From: Pseudoxanthomonas kaohsiungensis
GTDB taxonomy: Bacteria > Pseudomonadota > Gammaproteobacteria > Xanthomonadales > Xanthomonadaceae
Direction of reading: 5' to 3'
DNA: 64,000 nt
Assembly (NCBI RefSeq): GCF_010211765.1
Contig: NZ_PDWO01000014.1
Location: 37,542-101,541 of the forward strand
Translations under genes and position numbers: made by a program
Notes under the pieces: model-generated
Told to the model about the DNA's origin: nothing
The model's database searches: none
Seen by the model: only the letters and a program-made list of their open reading frames with translations
In this document: piece by piece, positions 14,308 through 24,328 of the stretch
How positions within the stretch are numbered: the first letter of the stretch is position 1
How the letters are laid out: each line of letters opens with the position of its first letter

Positions 14308-15252
14308 ATGACGATGAACCGTCCCAAGATCCGCTTCCGACCCCTCGACGGCATCCTGCTGCTCGACAAGCCTGCGGGAATGAGCTCGAACGCCGCCCTG
14401 CAGGCGGCGCGGCGGCTGTTCCGGGCCGAGAAGGGCGGCCATACCGGCAGCCTGGATCCGCTGGCGACCGGGCTGCTGCCGTTGTGCTTCGGCGAGGCGA
14501 CCAAGCTGGCCGGCCTGCTGCTGGGCTCGGACAAGGCCTACGAGGCCGGCATCGTGCTGGGGGCCACCACCGACACCGACGATGCCGACGGCCAGCCCCT
14601 GCGCCGGCGGCCGGTGCCGGTGCTGGAGCGCGCCGCGCTGGAGGCCGCGCTGGCTCCGTTCACCGGGGTGCTGCAGCAGCGTGCGCCGGTCTATTCGGCG
14701 CTCAAGCAGGGCGGTGAGCCGCTGTACGCGCGGGCGCGCCGGGGCGAGGCGATCGAAGCGCCCGTGCGCGAGGTGGAGGTCCGCGCGATCGAACTGCTGG
14801 ACTTCGCCGGCGACCGGCTCCGCATCCGGGTGACCTGCGGAACCGGCACCTACGTCCGCAGCCTGGCACGCGACCTGGGCGAGGCCCTGGGGTGCGGCGC
14901 GCACATCGCCAGCCTGCGCCGGCTGTGGGTCGATCCGTTCAGGGAGCCGCGGATGCACACCCTGGAGGAGCTGGAGGCGCTCGCCGAAGGGGCGGGCGAG
15001 GCCGCGCTGGACGCCTGCCTGCTGCCCCTGTCGGCGGGATTGGCCGGCCTCCCGCGGGTCGAGCTGGAGGAGGGGGAGGCGGCCCGGTTCAGCCTGGGAC
15101 AGCGCCTGCGCGGGCCCTGGCCGGCGGCCGAGCCGGCCGGCGTGTTCACCCGCGGCGGCCGGCCCCTGGGCCTGGGCAGCGTCGAAGCGGATGGCCGCCT
15201 GTCGCCGCAGCGCCTGTTCCGGCCGGCCCTGGAGCCGGGCTGCGGCGGCTAG
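14308..15252 (+). CDS. truB: tRNA pseudouridine(55) synthase
   Basis: This 314-residue enzyme converts U55 in the T-loop of tRNAs to pseudouridine. The catalytic aspartate is Asp50 in [13 protein letters not shown]. Further motifs are [36 protein letters not shown] and [17 protein letters not shown]-terminal PUA-like domain follows. Two ATG codons lie two codons apart (14308 and 14314), and either could be used. The rpsO promoter lies just beyond the stop. Confidence 0.95.
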   Translation: MTMNRPKIRFRPLDGILLLDKPAGMSSNAALQAARRLFRAEKGGHTGSLDPLATGLLPLCFGEATKLAGLLLGSDKAYEAGIVLGATTDTDDADGQPLRRRPVPVLERAALEAALAPFTGVLQQRAPVYSALKQGGEPLYARARRGEAIEAPVREVEVRAIELLDFAGDRLRIRVTCGTGTYVRSLARDLGEALGCGAHIASLRRLWVDPFREPRMHTLEELEALAEGAGEAALDACLLPLSAGLAGLPRVELEEGEAARFSLGQRLRGPWPAAEPAGVFTRGGRPLGLGSVEADGRLSPQRLFRPALEPGCGG

Positions 15253-15256
15253 CGCC

Positions 15257-15286
15257 TTGTCCGGAGCGGGTGCCCGCAGGTACAAT
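15257..15286 (+). promoter_or_regulatory. Candidate rpsO promoter
   Basis: TTGTCC, an 18-base spacer and TACAAT lie in the truB-rpsO gap, 136 bases before rpsO. The -10 matches the consensus at five of six positions. The long leader would leave room for the S15 autoregulatory structure known from E. coli, although I cannot trace that fold here. Confidence 0.55.
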
Positions 15287-15421
15287 TCGCGCGCCTGTTT
15301 TCCGGGCCAATCCCTTTCCGCCCATTGCCCTGTTCTGCCGGGCGGGGCGGCCATCCGCAAGCGGCGGGTCAGGCGGTGCGCCCAGCGCGTTCCTGCCGGC
15401 CTCGCATCCAGAGAAGAAACC

Positions 15422-15682
15422 ATGTCCATCGATACCCAGAAGATCATCGCCGACAACGCGCGCGGCGCCAACGACACCGGCTCGCCGGAAGTCCAGGTCG
15501 CCCTGCTCACCGGCCGCATCGAACAGCTGACCGAGCACTTCAAGACCCACAAGAAGGACCACCACAGCCGTCGTGGCCTGCTGCAGCTGGTCAACCGCCG
15601 CCGCAGCCTGCTCGACTACCTCAAGCGCAAGGACAACGAGCGCTACAAGGCCCTGATCGAGAAGCTCGGCCTGCGTCGCTGA
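15422..15682 (+). CDS. rpsO: 30S ribosomal protein S15
   Basis: This 86-residue primary-binding protein of the 30S platform binds the 16S rRNA three-way junction. The helix-rich sequence with [20 protein letters not shown] and [19 protein letters not shown] is typical. The start at 15422 is set by the family N-terminus and AGAAGAAACC upstream; longer in-frame starts reach back into truB. It is paired with pnp downstream, as in E. coli. Confidence 0.97.
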   Translation: MSIDTQKIIADNARGANDTGSPEVQVALLTGRIEQLTEHFKTHKKDHHSRRGLLQLVNRRRSLLDYLKRKDNERYKALIEKLGLRR

Positions 15683-15694
15683 TGCAAGACCCCG

Positions 15695-15722
15695 CCGCGG
15701 CGCAGAGATGCGCCGCGGTTTG
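15695..15722 (+). terminator. Hairpin between rpsO and pnp
   Basis: A perfect 10-bp stem, CCGCGGCGCA with TGCGCCGCGG around GAGA, is followed by TTTGCATTT. It lies 12 bases after rpsO, where E. coli has the rpsO terminator t1. Likely a partial terminator that also protects the rpsO 3' end. Confidence 0.65.
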
Positions 15723-15864
15723 CATTTCGGCACCCGCAAGGAAAACCCCGTAGTCGGTCCGGCCGGTCCGGACGCTCCATCGCCAGCGGCCGGGCTCTCC
15801 GGCCACCCGGTCGCGGCAAGGGCCGCCCCCGGTCAATCGCAAGCAGAATCTCCAAGGAACCAAC

Positions 15865-17970
15865 GTGGCAAAAATCACCAAAACCTTCCAGTACGGCAAG
15901 CACCAGGTCACCCTGGAAACCGGCGAGATCGCCCGCCAGGCCGGCGGTGCCGTCATCGTCAAGTTCGATGACACCGTGCTGCTGGTCACCGCCGTGGCAG
16001 CGAAGTCGGCCCGCGAAGGCCAGGACTTCTTCCCGCTGACGGTCGACTACCAGGAGAAGTTCTACGCCGGCGGCCGCATCCCGGGTGGCTTCTTCAAGCG
16101 CGAAGGTCGTGCCACCGAGAAGGAAACCCTGATCTCGCGCCTGATCGACCGCCCGCTGCGTCCGCTGTTCCCGGAGGAGTTCCGCAACGAAGTGCAGGTC
16201 ATCGCCACGGTGATGTCGCTGAACCCGGAGATCGACGGCGACATCCCGGCGCTGATCGGCGCGTCCGCCGCCGTCGCCCTGACCGGCGCGCCGTTCAACG
16301 GCCCGATCGGCGCCGCCAAGGTCGGCTACATCAACGGCGAGTACGTGCTCAACCCGACCGTCAGCGAACTGAAGAACTCGAAGCTGGAGCTGGTCGTCGC
16401 CGGTACCTCCAACGCCGTGCTGATGGTGGAGTCCGAAGCGGCCGAGCTGTCCGAGGACGTGATGCTGGGCGCGGTGATGTTCGGCCACCGCGAGATGCAG
16501 AAGGTCATCAACATCATCAACGAGCTGGTCACCGAGGCCGGCACGAAGAACTGGGACTGGGCCGCGCCGGCCAAGAACGAAGCGCTGATCTCGGCGCTGA
16601 AGGAAGCCGTCGGCAACCAGCTCGAGGCCGCCTTCCAGGTGCGCGACAAGCTGCAGCGCCGCGACGCCATCGCCGCGATCAAGAAGGACGTGTTCCAGCA
16701 GCTGGCCGGACGCGCCGAAGCCGACGGCTGGACCGCCTCGGCCATGTCCAAGGAGTTCGGCGAGCTGGAATACCAGACCATGCGCGGTTCGGTGCTGGCG
16801 ACCAAGGTCCGCATCGACGGCCGTGCGCTGGACACCGTGCGCCCGATCACGTCGAAGGTCAGCGTGCTGCCGCGCGTGCACGGCTCGTCGCTGTTCACCC
16901 GTGGCGAGACCCAGGCGATCGTCGCGGTCACGCTGGGCACCGCCCGCGACGGCCAGATCATCGACGCGGTCTCCGGCGAGTACAAGGAGCACTTCCTGTT
17001 CCACTACAACTTCCCCCCGTACTCGGTGGGCGAAGCCGGCCGCATGATGGGCCCCAAGCGCCGCGAGATCGGCCACGGCCGCCTCGCCAAGCGCGGCGTG
17101 CTGGCGGTGATGCCGACCATGGAAGCGTTCCCGTACACGATCCGCGTGGTCTCGGAAATCACCGAGTCCAACGGCTCCTCCTCCATGGCTTCGGTCTGCG
17201 GCAGCTCGCTGGCGCTGATGGATGCCGGCGTGCCGATCTCCGCACCGGTCGCCGGCATCGCGATGGGCCTGGTCAAGGAAGGCAACGACTTCGTCGTGCT
17301 GTCCGACATCCTGGGTGACGAAGACCACCTGGGCGACATGGACTTCAAGGTGGCCGGTACCCAGAACGGCGTGTCCGCGCTGCAGATGGACATCAAGATC
17401 GAGGGCATCACCGAAGAGATCATGAAGCAGGCGCTGTCGCAGGCAAAGGCCGGCCGCCTCCACATCCTGGGCGAGATGGCCCATGCGATGACGGCACCGC
17501 GCCAGGAGCTGAGCGAGTTCGCGCCGCGCCTGATCACGATCAAGATCCACCCGGACAAGATCCGCGAGGTGATCGGCAAGGGCGGTTCGGTGATCCAGGC
17601 GATCACCAAGGAGACCGGCACCCAGATCGACATCCAGGACGACGGCACGATCACCATCGCCTCGGTGAACGGCGCCGCCGGCCAGGCCGCCAAGGCCCGC
17701 ATCGAGCAGATCACCTCCGACGTGGAGCCGGGCCGGATTTACGAGGGCAAGGTCGCCAAGATCATGGATTTCGGCGCCTTCGTGACCATCCTGCCGGGCA
17801 AGGACGGCCTGGTCCACGTGTCGCAGATCTCCAACGACCGCGTCGAGAAGGTCGGCGATGCGCTGAAGGAAGGCGACCTGGTGAAGGTCAAGGTCCTGGA
17901 AGTCGACAAGCAGGGCCGCATCCGCCTGTCGATCAAGGCTGTCGAGGAAGGCGAGGGCGTGACGGAGTAA
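15865..17970 (+). CDS. pnp: Polyribonucleotide nucleotidyltransferase (PNPase)
   Basis: This 701-residue phosphorolytic 3'-5' exoribonuclease forms the core of the RNA degradosome. Two RNase PH-like domains flank a helical domain, and a KH domain ([19 protein letters not shown]) and an S1 domain ([19 protein letters not shown]) follow. The start is GTG at 15865 with AAGGAAC upstream, giving [12 protein letters not shown] strong terminator follows. PNPase in E. coli represses its own message after RNase III cleavage; no clear RNase III hairpin was identified here. Confidence 0.97.
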   Translation: MAKITKTFQYGKHQVTLETGEIARQAGGAVIVKFDDTVLLVTAVAAKSAREGQDFFPLTVDYQEKFYAGGRIPGGFFKREGRATEKETLISRLIDRPLRPLFPEEFRNEVQVIATVMSLNPEIDGDIPALIGASAAVALTGAPFNGPIGAAKVGYINGEYVLNPTVSELKNSKLELVVAGTSNAVLMVESEAAELSEDVMLGAVMFGHREMQKVINIINELVTEAGTKNWDWAAPAKNEALISALKEAVGNQLEAAFQVRDKLQRRDAIAAIKKDVFQQLAGRAEADGWTASAMSKEFGELEYQTMRGSVLATKVRIDGRALDTVRPITSKVSVLPRVHGSSLFTRGETQAIVAVTLGTARDGQIIDAVSGEYKEHFLFHYNFPPYSVGEAGRMMGPKRREIGHGRLAKRGVLAVMPTMEAFPYTIRVVSEITESNGSSSMASVCGSSLALMDAGVPISAPVAGIAMGLVKEGNDFVVLSDILGDEDHLGDMDFKVAGTQNGVSALQMDIKIEGITEEIMKQALSQAKAGRLHILGEMAHAMTAPRQELSEFAPRLITIKIHPDKIREVIGKGGSVIQAITKETGTQIDIQDDGTITIASVNGAAGQAAKARIEQITSDVEPGRIYEGKVAKIMDFGAFVTILPGKDGLVHVSQISNDRVEKVGDALKEGDLVKVKVLEVDKQGRIRLSIKAVEEGEGVTE

Positions 17971-17993
17971 TCCGCGCGCTCCCTAGCTGGTAC

Positions 17994-18024
17994 GAGAAAG
18001 CGGGCTCCGGCCCGCTTTTTCTTT
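17994..18024 (+). terminator. Terminator after pnp
   Basis: A 12-bp stem with one G-U pair, GAGAAAGCGGGC with GCCCGCTTTTTC around TCCG, is followed by TTT. This is the strongest classical terminator in the left half. The A-rich left arm means it could also work for transcripts arriving on the other strand. Confidence 0.9.
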
Positions 18025-18123
18025 GGCCGTTTCCCCGGTTCCGGCAGCGCGCTGGCGGGCGTTGCGACGACGCATCGCGGCGGATCCGGTCATCACCGGC
18101 ACGCCGGGTCGTGCAATGCGGCC

Positions 18124-18867
18124 TCAGGCTGCTTCGAGCGCCTTGAGGCCGGCCGGATCGAGGATTTCCACCACGTAGGTGCCCGGCAGCGCGATCAGCC
18201 CGCGCGTGCGCAGCGCCGTGAGGCTGCGGCTGACCGTTTCCACGGTCAGGCCGAGGTGGTCGGCGATGTCGGCGCGCGGCATGGGCAGCGCGACCGCGGG
18301 CCCCGGGTTGCCGGCGCGCGCCTGGCGCGCGGCCAGCCTGAGCAGGAAGTCGCCCATGCGCTCGATCGGGGTCATCCGCGCCAGCGACATCATCTGCTCG
18401 CGGGCGGTGTCCAGTTCTACGCAGGCGCGCTCCAGCAGCTTGGCCTGCAGGTGCGGATAACGGGTGCCCAGGCGCTGCATCGCGTCGGCGCCGAAACGGC
18501 ACAGTTCCGTCGCGGCCAGGGCCTCGATGTCGTGCTGGTGGGTGGGGGCGCCGCTGAGGCCGACGAAGTCGCCCGGCAAGGCGAAGCCGGCGACCTGGCG
18601 GCGGCCGTCGGCGGACACGCGCACCAGGCGCAGGGCGCCGCGGGTGACGGTATACACGTGGCGGCGGGTCTCGCCCTGTCGGGCGAGTACCGCCCCGGGT
18701 TCGAGCGCCTGCACGCTGGCCGCCGTCTCGAGCGCCTGGATCTCCTCGGGCGACAGCGCCGAGCACACCGCCAGGTGGCGGACCTGGCAATGCAGGCACG
18801 GCCCCAGCGGGCCGGCGTCATCCGGTGGCGGGGCCAGGCAGGGGCTGTCGAACGGGGGCCAGGACAT
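18124..18867 (-). CDS. Crp/Fnr-family regulator, FnrN/FnrL-like
   Basis: This 247-residue transcription factor has a cyclic-nucleotide-type sensor domain and a winged helix. The N-terminus has the spacing Cys24-x2-Cys27-x7-Cys35, and a further Cys lies in ELCRFGADAM, where FNR has its fourth ligand. This suggests an oxygen-labile [4Fe-4S] sensor. The recognition helix LTVETVSRSLTALR keeps the E-x-x-S-R residues that read TTGAT half-sites. A TTGAT lies at 18880-18884 in its own upstream region, which hints at autoregulation. I chose the ATG at 18867; longer in-frame starts add Arg-rich sequence. It is divergent from hisS. Confidence 0.85.
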   Translation of the reverse strand: MSWPPFDSPCLAPPPDDAGPLGPCLHCQVRHLAVCSALSPEEIQALETAASVQALEPGAVLARQGETRRHVYTVTRGALRLVRVSADGRRQVAGFALPGDFVGLSGAPTHQHDIEALAATELCRFGADAMQRLGTRYPHLQAKLLERACVELDTAREQMMSLARMTPIERMGDFLLRLAARQARAGNPGPAVALPMPRADIADHLGLTVETVSRSLTALRTRGLIALPGTYVVEILDPAGLKALEAA

Positions 18868-18982
18868 GCGTCGCGTCGCTTGATCGGTGCGCCCATGATA
18901 CCGGCGCGCGGACGCGCGCGCCGAACGGGTCCCGCCCCGGCCAAGGTAGAATTGCGGCCCCAGCGCGTGAGGAGTTTCCCGC

Positions 18983-20407
18983 TTGATCAGGCCCCGTACC
19001 CCGCCCGGCGTCATGGAGCTGCTGCCCCGCGAGCAGATCGCGTTCCAGCGCATGCTCGACGTGATCCGCCGCAACTACGAGCGCTTCGGCTTCCTGCCGG
19101 TGGAGACGCCGGTGTTCGAGCTCTCCGACGTGCTGCTGACCAAGTCCGGGGGCGAGACCGAGCGGCAGGTGTACTTCGTCCAGTCCACCGGCGCGCTGGC
19201 CAATGCCGCGGCCGGGGCCGAGGCCGGCAAGCCCGAGGGTGGCCTCCCCGAGCTGGCGCTGCGCTTCGACCTGACCGTGCCGCTGGCGCGCTACGTGGCC
19301 GAGCACGAGCACGAGCTGAGCTTCCCGTTCCGGCGCTACCAGATGCAGCGCGTGTACCGCGGCGAGCGAGCCCAGCGCGGCCGCTTCCGCGAGTTCTACC
19401 AGTGCGACATCGACGTGATCGGCAAGGACGCGCTGAGCATCCGTTACGACGCCGAGGTGCTGGCGGTGATCCACGCGGTGTTCGCCGAGCTGGGGATCGG
19501 CGCGTTCAAGGTGCAGTTGAACAACCGCAAGCTCATGCGCGGCTTTTTCGAGGCCCAGGGCGTCACCGATCCGCAGCAGCAGGCGCTGGTCCTGCGCGAA
19601 GTGGACAAGATCGACAAGCGTGGCGCCGACTACGTGCGCGAGACCCTCGCCGGTCCCGGTTTCGGCTTGCCGGTGGCGGCCGTGGAGCGGATCCTGGCGT
19701 TCGTCGAAGTGCGCTCGCAGTCCCACGACGACGCGCTGGCGCGGATCGAGCGGGTGCTCGCCCAAGCCGGCGACCAGGCCAGCGAGACGCTGCGCACCGG
19801 CGCCGCCGAGCTGCGCGAGGTGCTGGAACTGGTCAAGGCGTTGGGCGTGCCCGAGGCCGCCTACTGCCTGAACTTCTCCATCGCCCGCGGCCTGGACTAC
19901 TACACCGGCACCGTCTACGAGACCCAGCTGGTCGACCACCCGGAGATCGGCTCGATCTGCTCCGGCGGGCGCTACGAGGACCTGGCCAGCCACTACACCA
20001 AGTCGAGGCTGCCGGGCGTCGGCATTTCCATCGGCCTCACCCGGCTGTTCTGGCAATTGCGCGAGGCCGGGCTGATCGGCGGCATCGCCGAGAGCAGCGT
20101 GCAGGCGATGGTGGCGCTGATGGAGGATTCGCAGCTGGCGGAGGCGCTGGACATCGCGCGCCACCTGCGCGCCGGCGGGATCAACACCGAAGTGCAGATG
20201 GAGGCGCGCAAGGTCGGCAAGCAGTTCCAGTACGCCTCGCGCGCGGGCATCCGCTTCGTCGTGCTGGCCGGCGCGGACGAGCTGGCGCGCGGCGTGGTCG
20301 CGGTGAAGGACCTGCTCCGCGAGCAGCAGTTCGAGGTATCCCGCGACGAACTGGCCGGCACCTTGCGGGTGGAACTGGAACAGGCCCGCGCCCTGGCCGG
20401 CCGCTGA
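18983..20407 (+). CDS. hisS: Histidine-tRNA ligase
   Basis: This 474-residue class II aminoacyl-tRNA synthetase charges tRNA-His. Class II motif 2 is seen in [22 protein letters not shown], histidine-binding motifs in [12 protein letters not shown] and [12 protein letters not shown], and motif 3 in [15 protein letters not shown]. The start is a TTG at 18983 with GTGAGGAG upstream; no ATG or GTG fits the family N-terminus [15 protein letters not shown]. It is longer than the 424-residue E. coli enzyme, including a loop around [12 protein letters not shown]. Confidence 0.94.
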   Translation: MIRPRTPPGVMELLPREQIAFQRMLDVIRRNYERFGFLPVETPVFELSDVLLTKSGGETERQVYFVQSTGALANAAAGAEAGKPEGGLPELALRFDLTVPLARYVAEHEHELSFPFRRYQMQRVYRGERAQRGRFREFYQCDIDVIGKDALSIRYDAEVLAVIHAVFAELGIGAFKVQLNNRKLMRGFFEAQGVTDPQQQALVLREVDKIDKRGADYVRETLAGPGFGLPVAAVERILAFVEVRSQSHDDALARIERVLAQAGDQASETLRTGAAELREVLELVKALGVPEAAYCLNFSIARGLDYYTGTVYETQLVDHPEIGSICSGGRYEDLASHYTKSRLPGVGISIGLTRLFWQLREAGLIGGIAESSVQAMVALMEDSQLAEALDIARHLRAGGINTEVQMEARKVGKQFQYASRAGIRFVVLAGADELARGVVAVKDLLREQQFEVSRDELAGTLRVELEQARALAGR

Positions 20408-20442
20408 GCCGGCCGCCCAGGCACGCAACACGGAACACGAAC

Positions 20443-22347
20443 ATGCAGACCATCCGACTCGACGGGCAGTCCCTGACCCGTGACCGCCTCGTCGCCGTCG
20501 CCGCGGGCGCGGCGGTCGAGCTCGATCCGCGCGCGCTGGACGCGGTCCGGCGCGCGGCCGACTTCCTCGCCGAACAGGTGCGCCGCCAGGAACCGATCTA
20601 CGGCGTCTCCACCGGCTTCGGCAGCAATGCCGACAAGCTGCTCGGCGCCCATCCGCTGCGCGACGAGCTGCCCGGCGCTATGCCCTCGGGGCGGTCGCTG
20701 CACGAGGAGCTGCAGCGCAACCTGATCGTCACCCATGCGGTGTGCGTGGGCGAGCCGATGGCGGCCGACGTGGTGCGGGCGATGCTGTGCATCCGCATCA
20801 ACACCCTGCTCAAGGGCCATTCGGGCATCCGCGTGGAAACCCTGCAGGCGCTCACCGCGATGCTCAACGCCGGCATCGTGCCGGTGGTACCGCAGCTCGG
20901 GTCGGTCGGCGCCTCCGGCGACCTGGCGCCGCTGTCGCACCTGGCGATCGTCCTGCTCGGCGGTGGCGAGGCGTTCTTCCAAGGCCGGCGCATGGCCGGC
21001 GCCGAGGCGTTGCAGCGCGCCGGCCTGGCGCCGGTCTCGCTGTCCTACAAGGAAGGCCTGGCGCTGAACAACGGCACCGCGCAGATGCTGGCGATGGGCG
21101 TGCTGGCGTTGCACCGCCTCGAGCAGATGCTCGACACCGCCGACCTGGCCGCGGCGATGACCATCGATGCGTTCGCCGGCCGGCTGGGCGCGTTCGCCGC
21201 CGAGGTGCATGCGCTGCGTCCGCACCCCGGCCAGGTGCAGGTGGCGGCGAACCTGCGCCGGCTGCTGGAAGGCTCGACCCTGGCCGACATCGCCTACCAC
21301 CTCGTGCCACGCTTCCGGCAGTGGCTGCCGTCGAGCTGGTCGCCGTTCCCGCAGGCCGGCGCCGACGCGCAGGCGCTGCGCTTTGACATCGGCTGGGACT
21401 GGGTACCCGCCGACCAGCGCCATGGCCGCGAGAAGTTCTACCTGCGCTTCCTGCCGTTCCGCGGCGGCAAGAAGCACCAGCCGCAGGACAGCTATTCGCT
21501 GCGCTGCATCCCACAGGTGCACGGCGCGGTCCGCGACGCGGCCGCGCAGGCCGCGCGCGTGCTCGACATCGAGCTCAACGCGGTCACCGACAACCCGCTG
21601 GTGTTCCCGGACAAGGCCGATGCGACGCACGTGGAGGAGCAGGTCATCTCGGCCGGGCATTTCCATGGCATGCCGCTGGCGCTGGCGCTGAGCTACGTGA
21701 AGGCGGCGATCCCGACCCTGGCTTCCATCTCCGAGCGCCGGCTCAACAAGCTGGTCGACCCGGCGACCAACGACGGACTGCCGGCATTCCTGATCGGCAA
21801 CGAGGACGGCACCGAGTCGGGCCACATGATCGTGCAGTACACGGCCGCGGCGATCGTCAACGACCTCGCCAGCCGCGCGCACCCGGCCTCGGTCTACTCG
21901 GTGCCGACCAGCGCCAATGCCGAGGACCACGTGTCCATGGGCGCCAACGAGGCGCGCCACGTGCTGGCGATGGTCGAGGACCTGGGCAAGGTGCTGGCGC
22001 TGGAACTGTACACCGCCGCGCAGGCGCTGGACCTGCGCCGGGACATGATCAACGCCGCACGGGCCCTGGCCCGTGGCGCCGATGCCGCGGCACTGGCGAC
22101 CAAGGTGCAGGGCGGCCCCGCCGCCGGTGCGCCCGGACGCGAGGGTTTCCTCGGCGAGGTGGAGGCGCTGCGCGCCCAGCTCGCCGGCGCCGATGCGTTC
22201 CATCCCGGTACCGCGGTAGCGGCCGCCCATGCCCGGATCCGCGCCGAGGTGCCGTTCCTGGACCGCGACCGCGCGATGGACGGCGAAGTGGCGGCGATGG
22301 TGGCGCTGGTCGCCTCCGGCGCGCTGCTGCAGGCGCCGCCGGCCTAG
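20443..22347 (+). CDS. MIO-type aromatic amino acid ammonia-lyase, HutH-like with internal insertion
   Basis: A 634-residue lyase of the histidine/phenylalanine/tyrosine ammonia-lyase family. The MIO cofactor tripeptide is Ala157-Ser158-Gly159 in GSVGASGDLAPLSH. YGVSTGFG, a LIVTHAVCVG segment (compare SHAAG in HutH) and QDSYSLRCIPQVHG are present. Bacterial HutH is usually about 510 residues. The excess is mainly a roughly 60-residue insertion at about 280-345, rich in Trp, Phe, Pro and basic residues, just before QDSYSLRC, which normally lies near the active site. No hutU, hutI or hutG is nearby, so histidine catabolism is not proven. Its stop overlaps that of the convergent diguanylate cyclase in the shared CTAG. 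Confidence 0.85.
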   Translation: MQTIRLDGQSLTRDRLVAVAAGAAVELDPRALDAVRRAADFLAEQVRRQEPIYGVSTGFGSNADKLLGAHPLRDELPGAMPSGRSLHEELQRNLIVTHAVCVGEPMAADVVRAMLCIRINTLLKGHSGIRVETLQALTAMLNAGIVPVVPQLGSVGASGDLAPLSHLAIVLLGGGEAFFQGRRMAGAEALQRAGLAPVSLSYKEGLALNNGTAQMLAMGVLALHRLEQMLDTADLAAAMTIDAFAGRLGAFAAEVHALRPHPGQVQVAANLRRLLEGSTLADIAYHLVPRFRQWLPSSWSPFPQAGADAQALRFDIGWDWVPADQRHGREKFYLRFLPFRGGKKHQPQDSYSLRCIPQVHGAVRDAAAQAARVLDIELNAVTDNPLVFPDKADATHVEEQVISAGHFHGMPLALALSYVKAAIPTLASISERRLNKLVDPATNDGLPAFLIGNEDGTESGHMIVQYTAAAIVNDLASRAHPASVYSVPTSANAEDHVSMGANEARHVLAMVEDLGKVLALELYTAAQALDLRRDMINAARALARGADAAALATKVQGGPAAGAPGREGFLGEVEALRAQLAGADAFHPGTAVAAAHARIRAEVPFLDRDRAMDGEVAAMVALVASGALLQAPPA

Positions 22348-24200
22348 CCGCCGGCCACGCGGACCTGGTCGCGGCCGCCGGACTTGGCCGCGTACAGGGC
22401 GTTGTCCACGACCTGGAGGGCCATGTCCGTGGCGGCGTGCTCGTCGGCGCCGGTGTCGACCGCATGCACGCCGATGCTGGCGGTCACGGTCACCAGCGGA
22501 CCGCGGGTGCGGAACGGCTCCTCGCGCAGCCGCGTGCAGATGTCCTCCGCGATCTCGCGCGCGTGGTACACGTCGATGCCGGGCAGGGCGGCGATGAACT
22601 CTTCGCCGCCGTAGCGCGCCACCAGCGCGCCATGCGGCCGCAGCACGCCCTCCACCAGCCGCGCACTGCGACGCAGGCAGTCGTCGCCGACCAGGTGTCC
22701 GTGGCGGTCGTTGATCTGCTTGAAGTGGTCCAGGTCGATCATCATCAGCGACAGCGGCTGCCCCTGGGCCTTGGCGGCCTCGAGCAGCGATTCGAAGCGC
22801 TCGCGGAACCAGCCGCGGTTGTACAGGCCGGTCAACGCGTCGTGGCGGCTGGCCTCGCGCAGCCGCGAGTGCGCCGTTTCCAGCTGCTCGAGCGCGGTGC
22901 GCAGCTCGCTGGTGCGCTCGAGCACCTGCGACTCTAGCTGCAGCTTGGCCCGGCGCACGATCCGCTCGTTCTCGTTGCGCAGCGCCGCGTAGCGGTAGCT
23001 CAGCGCGATCGACAGCAGCAGCATCTCCAGCGCCGAGCCGATCTGCACGCCGTAGACGGTCAGGAACGACTTGGGCAGCAGGCCGAAGGCCAGCGCGGTG
23101 AACATGCCGGTGCCCAGCAGGAACATGCCCCAGGCCAGCAGGAACAGCAGCGCCGAGCGGTCGCCGCGGCGGAACGCCACCAGGGTCACGGTCAGGATCC
23201 AGGCGATGCTCAGGAAAACCGAAGCGGCCGCCAGCGGCGTGGCGATCCGGTACGGCAGCCAGAACGAGGCGATGCCCAGGGCCATGTAGAACGCGATCAC
23301 CGCGATCGATATCCAGTTGCCCGCCGGCCACACGGTGCGCAGGCGCAGGAACACCCGGGCGAACTGCTGCATGCCGATCTGCGCCAGGCAGATCGACAGC
23401 GGCACCGACAGGTCGGCCAGCCATGGCGAGTCCGGCCACAGGTACTCGAAGCCCAGGCCGTTGAGCGTCATCAGCACCAGGCCGAACGCACTGAGGTGGA
23501 ACAGGTACCAGAAGTAGCTGGCGTCGCGCAGCGCCAGCCAGAGCACGAGGTTGTAGACGAACAGGGCGATCAGGATCCCGTAGTACAGCCCGATGCCGAA
23601 CTGCGCATCGCGCGAGATCTCGATGAAGGCGGTGGGCGTGTGCAAGGTCAGCGGCACCTGCATGGAGCTCTGGCTCTGCACCCGCAGCAGTACGTCCACG
23701 CGTTCGCCGACCGGCAGCTCGAGCATGAAGTTCGGATAGCGGTAGCTGACGCTGCGGGCGCCGAAGGGCAGGTGGTCGCCGCCGCTGCGGTGCACGATGC
23801 GCCCGTCCGCGTAGCGCAGATACAGGTCGAGGCGGTCGCTCAGCGGGTATTCCTGGACCAGCAGCCAGTGCGGCTGGGTGCCGGCGCGGTTCACCACCGG
23901 CACGTGGAACCAGTAGGCGCCCTGCTGGAAGCCGAATGCCGCGCCGGCGTCGGGCAGCGGCTCGAAGCCGGCGGCATCCAGTTGCCGCCACGCCTGCGCG
24001 GCCGTCATCCGTCCGTCTCCGTCATGCAGGTAGCGGGTGTGCGTGCCGAGCGGCCGCTGTCCCTGTTCCGCTTCCAGGCGCAAGGGCTCGGGTGCCGGTG
24101 GCGCGGCCATAGCCGGCAGGGCGGCGGCCAGCAGCAGCCAGGCGAGCAGGACGGCGATCCCGCGCCGGGCCCGACTCTTGGCGTGTTTCCGCTGCTCCAT
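22344..24200 (-). CDS. 7TMR-DISM membrane diguanylate cyclase (GGEEF)
   Basis: This 618-residue inner-membrane protein is predicted to make cyclic di-GMP. Order: signal peptide/first helix (about 12-33), a periplasmic 7TMR-DISMED2 sensor domain (about 40-195), seven transmembrane helices (about 200-405), a short coiled coil (about 410-455), and a GGDEF domain. The active-site loop reads GGEEF at 531-535, compatible with activity. The RxxD inhibitory site expected just upstream is absent (RPHGALVAR), so product inhibition is unlikely. The sensed ligand is unknown. It is divergent from the his operon and shares about 128 bases of upstream DNA with it. Confidence 0.9.
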   Translation of the reverse strand: MEQRKHAKSRARRGIAVLLAWLLLAAALPAMAAPPAPEPLRLEAEQGQRPLGTHTRYLHDGDGRMTAAQAWRQLDAAGFEPLPDAGAAFGFQQGAYWFHVPVVNRAGTQPHWLLVQEYPLSDRLDLYLRYADGRIVHRSGGDHLPFGARSVSYRYPNFMLELPVGERVDVLLRVQSQSSMQVPLTLHTPTAFIEISRDAQFGIGLYYGILIALFVYNLVLWLALRDASYFWYLFHLSAFGLVLMTLNGLGFEYLWPDSPWLADLSVPLSICLAQIGMQQFARVFLRLRTVWPAGNWISIAVIAFYMALGIASFWLPYRIATPLAAASVFLSIAWILTVTLVAFRRGDRSALLFLLAWGMFLLGTGMFTALAFGLLPKSFLTVYGVQIGSALEMLLLSIALSYRYAALRNENERIVRRAKLQLESQVLERTSELRTALEQLETAHSRLREASRHDALTGLYNRGWFRERFESLLEAAKAQGQPLSLMMIDLDHFKQINDRHGHLVGDDCLRRSARLVEGVLRPHGALVARYGGEEFIAALPGIDVYHAREIAEDICTRLREEPFRTRGPLVTVTASIGVHAVDTGADEHAATDMALQVVDNALYAAKSGGRDQVRVAGG

Positions 24201-24266
24201 GCGCTCCCCGGAAAGGCCTGTGCCCCATCGCCCTGGGCGACCGGCGCAGTGTAGCGGCCACGATGC

Positions 24267-24317
24267 TTGACCAGTGGCCCGTTCGTCATCTAATGTATTA
24301 GCACGTTAATACATTAG
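24267..24317 (+). promoter_or_regulatory. Promoter and palindromic operator of the his operon
   Basis: A perfect inverted repeat with 11-base arms, CTAATGTATTA and TAATACATTAG, separated by GCACGT, lies at 24290-24317. It is strikingly AT-rich against this genome and ends 11 bases before the start codon of the TrpR-like gene. A candidate -35 TTGACC (24267-24272) and -10 TAATGT (24291-24296, 18-base spacer) put the palindrome over the -10 and start point, where bound repressor would block polymerase. The operator role is inferred; the palindrome itself is certain. Confidence 0.8.
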
Positions 24318-24328
24318 GCAAACCAGCC

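Noticed and set aside
20443..22347. Complete histidine utilisation (hut) locus
   Set aside because: Only the lyase is present; hutU, hutI, hutG and hutC are absent from both sides.
24201..24328. His-operon attenuator with a leader peptide
   Set aside because: No short frame with a run of His codons and no terminator/antiterminator pair is visible. A palindromic operator and a repressor gene are present instead.
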